Shown: piece by piece, positions 7,436 through 13,420 of the stretch
How positions within the stretch are numbered: the first letter of the stretch is position 1
Layout: the number at the start of each line of letters is the position of its first letter
NCBI RefSeq assembly: GCF_000186865.1
Contig: NW_008705616.1
Location: forward strand, 46,606-60,677
Source of the DNA: Aureococcus anophagefferens
Taxonomy: Eukaryota > Sar > Pelagophyceae > Pelagomonadales > Pelagomonadaceae
Direction: 5' to 3'
DNA: 14,072 nucleotides
Translations under genes and position numbers: made by a program
The notes under the pieces: generated by a model
Told to the model about the DNA's origin: nothing
Databases searched by the model: none
What the model saw: only the letters and a program-made list of their open reading frames with translations

Positions 7436-8131
7436 ATTGAGATTTTCGAAAAGAAGCTCCGGCGGACCAATAATTGCTGCCTGATTTATGCAGCTCTGCA
7501 ATGGACCAATCTATATCTTTGCGGAAACTCAAATGTTGTTGCCATCAACATTCGAAATCATGTTAATCAAGTGAAACATCGAGCTATGAGGGACTGGCCT
7601 AATGCCGATCTATGCCATATACTGGCCTTCTACCTCACTGCAGAGGACAAGATTAAGATATTTTCTCCACGGAATGTATCCCACCACTTGAACATGGAAG
7701 ATCTGTTACAGGAAACTATCGATCAAATAGGCAAACATGTCACCGAAGCGGCATGGGAACGCGCAAACGGAGATAAATCCACTTATGTCCACACTGTTGC
7801 CAATGCTGAAGGGACGCACGTTCACTCGGCAGTGCAATTCGACACTGTTCCTGATCATCATCATCTCGGTTTATCTGTGGATCAACATCGTTTTCTTCAA
7901 GAGAGGGAGTGGACCCGCGAAGAATACTATCGAGATGTACAGCCGCTTTCAGACACTGGCGCCACGATATCGTGCCAGCCTGACGGCGTGGGTATTCTGC
8001 AGGAAACTGTCAGCAATGCCGTGATGATGATACAGGGCGCTACAGCACGTGACCCGACAGCTTCAAAAGCTGGGCCCCCCGCTGCTGCGCGAGGGACCCG
8101 GTGGGGTCCCTCGCGAGCACACCCCAGCTAA
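7436..8131 (+). CDS. Hypothetical ORF in low-GC island
   Basis: The frame is open from 7436 after a TAA to a stop at 8129-8131. ATGs occur only inside (7586 opens MRDWPNADLCHILAFYLTAE). The protein is hydrophilic, with LNMEDLLQETIDQIGKHV and a HHHLGLSVDQHRFLQEREWT stretch; the last 35 residues run through a hairpin repeat and are surely not native. A different frame from 7737 holds a possible membrane segment (LFLIIIISVYLWINIVFF), so the true frame is not settled. Base composition is well below the GC of neighbouring genes, suggesting a non-coding, decayed or transferred segment. No family recognised. Confidence 0.25.
   Translation: MEIFEKKLRRTNNCCLIYAALQWTNLYLCGNSNVVAINIRNHVNQVKHRAMRDWPNADLCHILAFYLTAEDKIKIFSPRNVSHHLNMEDLLQETIDQIGKHVTEAAWERANGDKSTYVHTVANAEGTHVHSAVQFDTVPDHHHLGLSVDQHRFLQEREWTREEYYRDVQPLSDTGATISCQPDGVGILQETVSNAVMMIQGATARDPTASKAGPPAAARGTRWGPSRAHPS
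8068..8129. repeat. Strong hairpin with 12-bp inner and 7-bp outer arms
   Basis: Inner arms 8088-8099 and 8104-8115 pair perfectly around a GGTG loop. Outer arms AGCTGGG (8068-8074) and CCCAGCT (8123-8129) also pair. The GC-rich hairpin stands out in a low-GC stretch. It may be a small inverted-repeat element or a transcript-end structure. Confidence 0.75.
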
Positions 8132-8166
8132 GCTAGCCGAGCTATCGGCGAGAGGCCCACGGGCGA

Positions 8167-8607
8167 TTAGAGAGATAGAGAGTTTTGTATATGGTGGCCG
8201 GAATACTCGGTAATGGAGTCGCCGGGCAGATTCCGCAGCGACTCCTTTACGATCGCACACCCCTCGTCGAAGGCCATGAGGTGACCCTTGCGGCCCGGCG
8301 TCGGCGGGTCGCAACCGCGACCCGTGAGCACCTGCAGTTTCCTTTGCTCCTGCGGCGCGTCAGAGCGGATATGAATCCCGTTGACCATAGGCACCTCTTC
8401 GTAGTGCGCTTCTTCGTAGTGCGCCGAAGACCATGAATCGTACGCGAGATGCCCGAGGCGCGGGAACCGACGAGAAATAGCGTAGCATAGCATGGCGTGA
8501 TGTCTTATTTCGGACGAACAATTCTCTATCTTGTTATGGGCCGATGTACCACCGGTATAGCAAAAAATATCTATGTTGGGACTATGCGGGTGCGTTGCTG
8601 AAGGCAT
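8167..8607 (-). CDS. Hypothetical 146-residue ORF
   Basis: Open from an ATG at 8607 to a stop at 8169-8167. The C-terminal half (RRFPRLGHLAYDSWSSAHYE, then VPMVNGIHIRSDAPQEQRKL and HLMAFDEGCAIVKESLRNLP) has a protein-like composition; an AHYEE unit is repeated twice, reflecting a 14-bp DNA duplication near 8400-8425. The N-terminal half looks less convincing. No domain recognised. It may be a fragment belonging to the repeat-rich low-GC island. Confidence 0.28.
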   Translation of the reverse strand: MPSATHPHSPNIDIFCYTGGTSAHNKIENCSSEIRHHAMLCYAISRRFPRLGHLAYDSWSSAHYEEAHYEEVPMVNGIHIRSDAPQEQRKLQVLTGRGCDPPTPGRKGHLMAFDEGCAIVKESLRNLPGDSITEYSGHHIQNSLSL

Positions 8608-8639
8608 GCTGATGGTATGAGCGGCGATGCGCCGGCGTG

Positions 8640-8836
8640 GCGCCTGCTCAGATGGTCTTCTGCGCCTGCTGTGCGCCTGCTATGCTTACACAATAATATA
8701 ATCGAGTAAATGCGGTAGGACGCCGGTATGCCGGTAGCCTACTATGCGGGTTTTATGCGGGTGATTTGCGTCTACTATGCGGCCGGTATGAGGGTGGTGT
8801 GGAGAGGGAATGCGAGTGCCATGCGGGTGGCATGCG
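8640..8836. repeat. Degenerate short tandem motifs (TGCGCCTGCT and TATGCGGGT types)
   Basis: GCGCCTGCT occurs three times in about 45 bp (8640-8682). Variants of CTATGCGGGT/ATGCCGGTA then recur many times from about 8725 to 8835 with irregular spacing. No coding frame is convincing. It abuts the left end of the inverted-repeat element. Confidence 0.6.
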
Positions 8837-9277
8837 TGTTAGAATCCGAGTATGCTAGATGACATTGGTGTTATCCAGGCTGAGAGCCCGCGCTAGGGGC
8901 CCTAAAATACCCGGGAAGTAAGAGGTAATATCTACTTAGTTCTATAGTTGAACGGCCTTACAATCCTTCGACAAACGAAATAGACGCACCATTTTGGTCG
9001 AGCGTGATATCAGCCATAAGCGCCTTTGGTACGCTCTTGTAACATCCGTTGGGCGTGACTGGAGACCTAACCAAACACCCCCACTCCCCACTCTAACCCA
9101 AAGCTGACGGTCTTGTAACATCCGTTGGGCGGGACTGGAGACCTAACCAAACCCACCCGCCCCACTCTAGTGCGAACTCGGCGGCACGGACCGTCGTGAA
9201 GCCCCCACCTCGCCGGCCGGCGACGTGGACGCGCGCGAGGCGGTGCGGCCTCATACTAGCATACTCGGATTCTAACA
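8837..9277. mobile_element. 441-bp element with 22-bp perfect terminal inverted repeats (MITE-like)
   Basis: TGTTAGAATCCGAGTATGCT plus AG at 8837-8858 is the exact reverse complement of 9256-9277. The interior carries no convincing ORF, but has a tandem 76-bp duplication (9035-9169) and changes from low GC on the left to high GC on the right (9180-9250). No clear target-site duplication is visible (CATGCG left, TGAGCA right). A non-autonomous DNA transposon is the simplest reading. A weak third copy of the end motif lies at about 9371-9395. Confidence 0.65.
9035..9169. repeat. Tandem duplication, 76-bp period, inside the element
   Basis: TCTTGTAACATCCGTTGGGC begins at 9035 and again at 9111. 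The first 42 bases of each unit differ at one site (GTGACT against GGGACT). The units then share a C-rich stretch ending CCCCACTCTA. Period 76 bp, two copies. Confidence 0.85.
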
Positions 9278-9364
9278 TGAGCATCTCTCCCCATCGCTGG
9301 TATCCAAATTAACCTGGTTTATGAGCATCTCTCTCTGCCACTTGTATCCACTGTAGCGGGTACT
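9277..9364. repeat. Imperfect 44-bp tandem repeat
   Basis: ATGAGCATCTCTC starts at 9277 and at 9321, each followed by a C/T-rich run and GTATCCA; the rest has diverged. It begins exactly at the right edge of the inverted-repeat element. The stretch 9365-9517 beyond it shows nothing further. Confidence 0.6.
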
Positions 9365-9517
9365 TAGAGCGAATACTCGGCGACGAGGATTTGAATCGCA
9401 CTGGCACCCGGGAATAAGTGGCCCGGCAACACCTCCAGGCGCCGGATCATCGCCAGGCGTTTTAGCCTTGGTTATCACGACTTTAAGAATGGTAGCAAGC
9501 TGTTCAATGGCCCGGGG

Positions 9518-12500
9518 TTACTTGCGACTTACATTCGGCCAAAACGACCAAGAAACGGGGTACTTTTTTCGTTGCATCGAACCCCGGCTAGGCCTTGCGC
9601 GCGCCCGAAACCGCACCGGGCATCCGGGCCTATTCGCAAAACAGCCAGTGAGCTGGGCACTGCCTGACTCGAACCCGCTCGAACTCGGCCACATCGTAGT
9701 CGCCTTGGCTACTTTTTCGGAAGACTGATCTTCCCTCATCGAGACTTCGACGAAGATCGAAAAGCACTGTCGAAACCGGCCGTGCACTCACATTGAAGTC
9801 GGCTTGCAGATTCTGGCCCAGCATGCGCGCGGCCGTCGCGAACTTGTCGCAGGTCTTGAGGTAGCACACGGAGCCGGCGAGCGTCCAGCCTGTGTCAGGG
9901 TTTATGCGTCGGGAGTATATCCCAATCGATGGGCCCAGCGCCTTACCGCCGCAGCGAGGTGTCTTCTCGCATTTCGCGCCTGCGAAGAGCTCACTATTCA
10001 CGACGGTCCGAATAGGATGATTCGCCAAAGTCCAGCTGGACACAGCACCCCAATGGGATTTTCACAGCAGTCCGCAGGGTGGGCGCCGCCAGAGATGGCC
10101 AAATCGCACTTGCCCTTGAACGCGTCCACCTGCGGGAGACTCACTATTCACGGCGGTCCGAACAGGATGATTCAACGCAGTCCGGCTGGAAATAGCTGCC
10201 CAATGGTTTTTTTTACGTCGTCCCGGAGCTCGAAGCCTTCGCACGCCTGCGCGGAGCTCACTATTCACAACTTTCCAAATAGGACGATTCGCCAAAGTCT
10301 AGCTGGACACAGCACCCAAATGGGTTTTTCACGCGCAGCCGCGTCCGGGACGGCGCCGGGAAGGTCCGCCGCGTAGGCCTCGTAGTAGCGCGCCGCAAGG
10401 TTTGGGAAGCGGTCGTACTGGTGAACGACGGCGACGCGCCGGCCGCCCGGCGTCGTCACAACCTGCGGGACGCGCGGCGTCGCCGGCGCGGCTGCGGCGC
10501 GCAGTCCGTCCGCGCGGCGCCTCCCTTCCGCCCCGCTGCCGCCGGTCTCGATCGTCCGCGCGGGCCGCGACGCCGTCAGCGCCGACCCGGGCGACCTTCG
10601 CCTGGAGGTTTGCGACGAGCGCGTCCCGCTGGGGCACGAGCCGCGCGCCGGCGACCCGGTCCTCGTGGAGGAGAACGTTGTGCACGCCCTGGTCGACGCC
10701 TGCGGCGCACACGTCCCCGCCGCGCGCCGGCGCCGCGGAGTCCCGCGCGGGCCGACGCCATTCCGCTCGCACGACGCGAACGCGGCGTCCGATACCTGCG
10801 GGCAGAGCCGTCGTCGGACGCAAAGCTCAGGTACTGTGGCCTTCAGGGACCGTTGGAACCGTCGGCGAAGCGAGGATCTCAGGTACTGTGGCCCTGACCG
10901 ACATTTGAACCCGTCGGCGAAGCTCGGACTTTTGGTGACAGAGGCGACGAAACTTCTGAAGTGGCGCCTTTCAGGCGTCGACTCCGGCCGCAGACGATGG
11001 CGCTCATCTGGTCCGCGTACGCTTCTGCGCAGGAAGAGGCGAGGTGGGGAGCTCAGGTACTGTGTGGCCTTCACGGACCGTTGAAACTCGGGCGGCGGGC
11101 GGCTAGGGTCGGCCATTCGTGGCCTCATCGAGGCGCGCTCGCAAACGCGGCCCGGGGGGGGACCCGGAAGGGGGGGCGAAGCTCGGACTGCTGGTGACTG
11201 CGCGATCGAGTCCATAAGCCCCCGAAATCCATCTCCCATGTCCGCGCGGGCACGCGCGCGCCTCCGAGAACGTCGCGATAGAGACGCCGCTGCAGACCTG
11301 CGCGAAGCACGCGTCCGCCAAGCTGTGGTACTGTGGCCTGCATGGACCGTTGGAATTGTCGGCGAAGCGAGGATCTCAGGTACTATGGCCCTCACCGACA
11401 TTTGAGACCGTCGGCGAAGCTCGGATTTTTGGTGACAGAGGCGACGAAAGTATTGAAGTGGCGCCTTTCCGGCGTCGACTCCGGCCGCAGACGATAGGCT
11501 TCTTCGCGAGCTTCTGCCGCTTCTTCTCACCGAAGCAGTCCTTGATCCAGCCGCCGTTCCAACCGCACCTGTGATGAAATCGACCGGCGGCTTCGTTTGG
11601 GATGAGCAATCGGTCCTCGTCAAGCTGCCGACGGCGCGATCGAGTACTCTGGTCGCGTGGCCTTCACCGACATTTGAAATCGTCGGCGGAGCTCGGACTG
11701 CTGGTGACTGCGCGATCGGGAAACGTCGCCCAGAGCAAGCAAATTTACTCACATTGTAGTCCGATTGAATATTTGATTTCGATGCGGAGCCGCGCTCGCC
11801 GATGGTCCGCGACTCGACGCCGTGGAACGCCTAAGCTCAGGTCATGTCGCCTTCGCGGACCCTTGGCGAAGCGAGGACTCCGGGTGCGCGCGTAGAAGGC
11901 GGGGCCGCGGCCATCGAGGATGGCCGCGAAGGGGTCGGCCTGGAAGGCCGTGTCGCGGACGTCCGCGAAGAGCACGCCGCGGTAGCCGTCCGCAGCGCGT
12001 GCGCGCAGGTAGCCCGCGATAAGCGGCCAGCGGAACCTGGGGTAGCTCGGTTATCGTGGCCTCCACAAACCGCTGGAACCGTCGGCAAAGCGAGGACGGT
12101 TGGTGACTGACGCGACCAGAGTTTGAAGTGGCGCCGCCCGTCGTCGGCCCCGGGCGGCGCGTCGACGGGTGGAAGCTCCGGAGTCGCGGCGGCTCGAGCG
12201 CGGCCGGGTCGTATTCGACGAGCTCCGCGCGATACGTCGCCGCGAGCGCTCGGAGGGGCGCGTCGACGGCGGGCGCGTCGACGAAGAGCGCGAGGTGAGC
12301 GTCCGCCGCGTGCACGCCTGGGCTCGGCCGGCGGTCACGCGGGCGCCCGCGGTCCCGGTGCGCGCGCATCGACACCGGCCCGCGCGGAGCGACGCGGCGA
12401 AGACGGCGAGGTACTTCACGTCGATTTCTTTGGCGAGGCCGACGACGAGGTCGCGCGGGCCCGGCGCGGCCGGCGCGGGGCCTGCGGCGCGCGCCAGGCC

Positions 12501-12767
12501 CGCGGCGGCCCGCGGCGCGGCCCGCGGCGCGTGCGCGGGAGGCGTACCGCGCAGCGCCGCCGCCGGCGCACGGTCGATCGAGTCCAGAAGCGTCCGCGCT
12601 GACGCGATGGCGTCGTAGTAGATGCCGAGATCGAGGTCCGCGCCCGCGCCCCCAGCCGGCGACACGTCAACCGCAGGGGCGCGCGCAGCAAACCACGACG
12701 TCATCACGAGGTAGGGGATCATGGCGAGCACGCCGAGGACGAGCACGGTCGCGCACGAAGGCATCAT
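9518..12767 (-). CDS. Type II membrane glycosyltransferase-like protein with PAN-like tail, split by repetitive introns
   Basis: Exons, high to low: 12767-12374, 12317-12167, 12036-11892, 11830-11753, 11624-11493, 11297-11258, 11024-10992, 10795-10572, 10462-10337, 10246-10217, 10129-10066, 9979-9792; a tail exon 9724-9518 is possible. The first twelve sum to 1605 nt, one open frame of 535 codons. A signal anchor (about residues 6-26) suggests a Golgi lumenal enzyme. Then come LVVGLAKEIDVKYLAVFAAS, FRWPLIAGYLRA, LFADVRDTAFQADPF (acidic DxxD, probably nucleotide-sugar/metal binding), NGGWIKDCFG, VCSGVSIATF, YADQMSAI, AAGVDQGVHNVLLH and AVVHQYDRFPNL, the order seen in algal and plant glycosyltransferase-like proteins. 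The tail (CDLAI ... DCCAKCEKTPRCGG ... WTLAGSVCYLKTC) resembles a PAN/apple domain, which binds protein or sugar. GT-AG junctions fit except 11891, 11257, 10991 and 10336, where GC donors are needed. Some small-exon borders, especially 11258 and 10992, are uncertain. The PAN part could be a separate gene. Confidence 0.6.
9980..10065 (-). mobile_element. Intron 10: family B repetitive intron
   Basis: 86 nt, GTGAAA donor (10065), TTCGCAG acceptor (9980). Splicing joins HPADC to CAKCEKTPRCGG in phase 1, completing the double-Cys of the PAN-like segment. Nearly the same sequence as intron 8. Confidence 0.82.
10130..10216 (-). mobile_element. Intron 9: family B repetitive intron
   Basis: 87 nt, GTAAAA donor (10216), CCCGCAG acceptor (10130). 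The most diverged family B copy, but shares CCATTGGG, TTCCAGC, GAATCATCCT, TTCGGACCG and CGTGAATAGTGAG with the others. Lies between a 30-nt exon and a 64-nt exon. Confidence 0.8.
10247..10336 (-). mobile_element. Intron 8: family B repetitive intron
   Basis: Begins GTGAAAAACCCATT at 10332 and ends TAGTGAGCTCCGCGCAG at 10247. GT splicing breaks the frame; the GCGCGT donor four bases earlier (10336) joins PGAVPDAA to ACEGFELRDD in phase 0. About 88% identical to intron 10. Confidence 0.75.
10463..10571 (-). other. Intron between DQGVHN and HQYDR exons, not repetitive
   Basis: The DQGVHN and HQYDR motifs lie in different frames. A 109-nt GT-AG interval (GTCGCG at 10571, CCGCAG ending 10463) joins VARVGADG to VVTTPGGRRVAVVHQYDR in phase 0. 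The sequence is very GC-rich and shows no family A or B similarity. Confidence 0.5.
10796..10995 (-). mobile_element. Intron 7: full-length family A copy with doubled core
   Basis: About 200 nt with cores at 10836-10876 and 10888-10927, and the same 118-bp block as intron 5 (10878-10995). Acceptor CCGCAG ends at 10796. The block starts ATC|GTCTGCGGCC exactly as in intron 5. GT at 10995 leaves the next exon out of phase; GC at 10991 keeps it. Confidence 0.78.
11025..11257 (-). mobile_element. Intron 6: family A copy with internal insertion
   Basis: About 233 nt. The family A start CTCAGGTACTGTG lies at 11052-11064 and the other end (GCGAAGCTCGGACTGCTGGT) near 11176-11195; about 75 bp of G-rich sequence interrupts the core. 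The acceptor GCGCAG (ending 11025) is good; the donor is uncertain, with a GC donor at 11257 keeping frame between TFSEA and AYADQM. Confidence 0.6.
11298..11492 (-). mobile_element. Intron 5: full-length family A copy with doubled core
   Basis: 195 nt. Two cores (11333-11373 and 11385-11424) in tandem. The 118-bp block 11375-11492 matches 10878-10995 at all but about 9 positions. GTCTGCGG begins the intron and GTCTGCAG begins the next exon, which looks like a target duplication. Splicing joins LAKKPI to VCSGVSIAT, a conserved point in the family. Confidence 0.82.
11625..11752 (-). mobile_element. Intron 4: family A core in a GTGAGT intron
   Basis: 128 nt, consensus donor GTGAGT (11752), acceptor GGCAG (11625). 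The family A core lies at about 11658-11697, bracketed by two GCGCGATCG-type motifs (11634-11642 and 11710-11718). It joins SDYN to LDEDRLLIPNEAAGRF in phase 0. Confidence 0.7.
11831..11891 (-). mobile_element. Intron 3: short family A copy
   Basis: A truncated family A core at 11846-11877, preceded on the plus strand by the CTCAGGT end. A GT donor at 11878 gives the wrong phase or an in-frame TAG. A GC donor (GCGCGC, 11891) with CTTAG ending at 11831 joins GPAFY to AFHGVESRTIGE in frame (61 nt). Confidence 0.55.
12037..12166 (-). mobile_element. Intron 2: family A repetitive intron
   Basis: 130 nt from GTCGAC (12166) to CCCAG (12037). Splicing joins SFHP to FRWPLIAGYL in phase 2. Carries one family A core (12056-12096, plus-strand GTGGCCTCCACAAACCGC and on to CGAGGA), followed by TTGGTGACTGACGCGACC and TTTGAAGTGGCGCC, both shared with introns 5 and 7. 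Confidence 0.75.
12318..12373 (-). other. Intron 1, 56 nt, unique sequence
   Basis: GTCGAT donor at 12373 and CCCAG acceptor ending at 12318. Needed to pass from SLRAGRC to VHAADAHLALFVDAP, which lie in different frames. No similarity to the repeat families. Its exact donor is uncertain, but its size matches the RPL29 intron. Confidence 0.5.
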
Positions 12768-13420
12768 GTGCCGAGTCGGATGATATAGATTATCAATTTC
12801 CCCCCCCCCTAATCTAGACGGGTTCCGGGGCCAGGAGTGGATGGGGGGTAGTCATCCTGCACGGGTAGGAAAAGCTCTGTTGATTCCTTCCGGCAGGTAT
12901 ATTCGCTTCGACCTGGGAGGGGTGCGCGGTGAGAGTCGACTGGGGAAGTGGACGCGGCGTGAGCGCTGCACGCTCGTGACGTAATGAGATCCATGACCTA
13001 CCGTGACGGTGCTGTCAGAGACGTGAAATCCGCTTCTGTCGGCGCGGCGCTGCTCGGCGCCCGCTGGTTTTATAGTTTCGGTCGGATGCACCATGTAATT
13101 TTCGACCCGGCGGCCCATGCCAAGGTCTGGTGCTTCGTGCAGCTCACATGAGCGCGGAGCGCGACGTTGTGAGAAGGAGCGGCGTGCAAGACTAGCGTGT
13201 TGTCGCATACTCCTCCCGTAGTCGCAGATCCTCCGCGCGTTTTTGTAAGAGTTTTTGTGCTTCGCGCGCGGACGCGCGAATCGGTGTCGCAAAAAAAAAA
13301 AGGGGGGGGGGTTGGCGTTCGGGGCAGTAGTGACCCACGCTGTGAGTACTAAACGACTGGTTTAGATTCGCGCTCGGTCACACGATTCCGCCGCTTTAGC
13401 TTTAACGAACCTCGTCAGGG
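12768..13420. promoter_or_regulatory. 653-bp divergent intergenic region
   Basis: Lies between the ATG of the minus-strand glycosyltransferase-like gene and the ATG of the plus-strand ATG13-like gene, so it should hold both promoters. It contains a C10 run near 12801-12810, a perfect 8-bp hairpin TTCGCGCG/CGCGCGAA (13261-13280), and an A11-G10 tract (13291-13311). No convincing TATA box, RNA gene or coding frame; a 146-codon minus ORF (13292-12852) lacks protein-like composition. Confidence 0.4.

Noticed and set aside
8640..8836. CRISPR-like array in the recurring TGCGGG motifs
   Set aside because: Units are short, degenerate and irregularly spaced, with no constant repeat or spacer length, in a eukaryotic context.
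9370..9420. tRNA-like TTCAAATCC T-loop motif on the minus strand (also near 7340 on the plus strand)
   Set aside because: The bases flanking the loop do not form a T-stem, and no acceptor or anticodon stem could be drawn in either place.
10402..10908. Plus-strand ORFs over 10402-11084
   Set aside because: Arg/Pro/Ala-rich shadows opposite exons with DQGVHN and HQYDR motifs, continuing into repeat sequence.
10265..11752. Single 495-codon minus ORF through the repeat-rich gene
   Set aside because: It reads through repeat cores (recurring RRRFQRS-type translations) and changes frame against conserved motifs; the spliced model explains the motifs better.
12852..13292. 146-codon minus-strand ORF in the divergent intergenic region
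   Set aside because: No conserved-looking segment or splice support; it overlaps a hairpin and ends close to the glycosyltransferase-like promoter.
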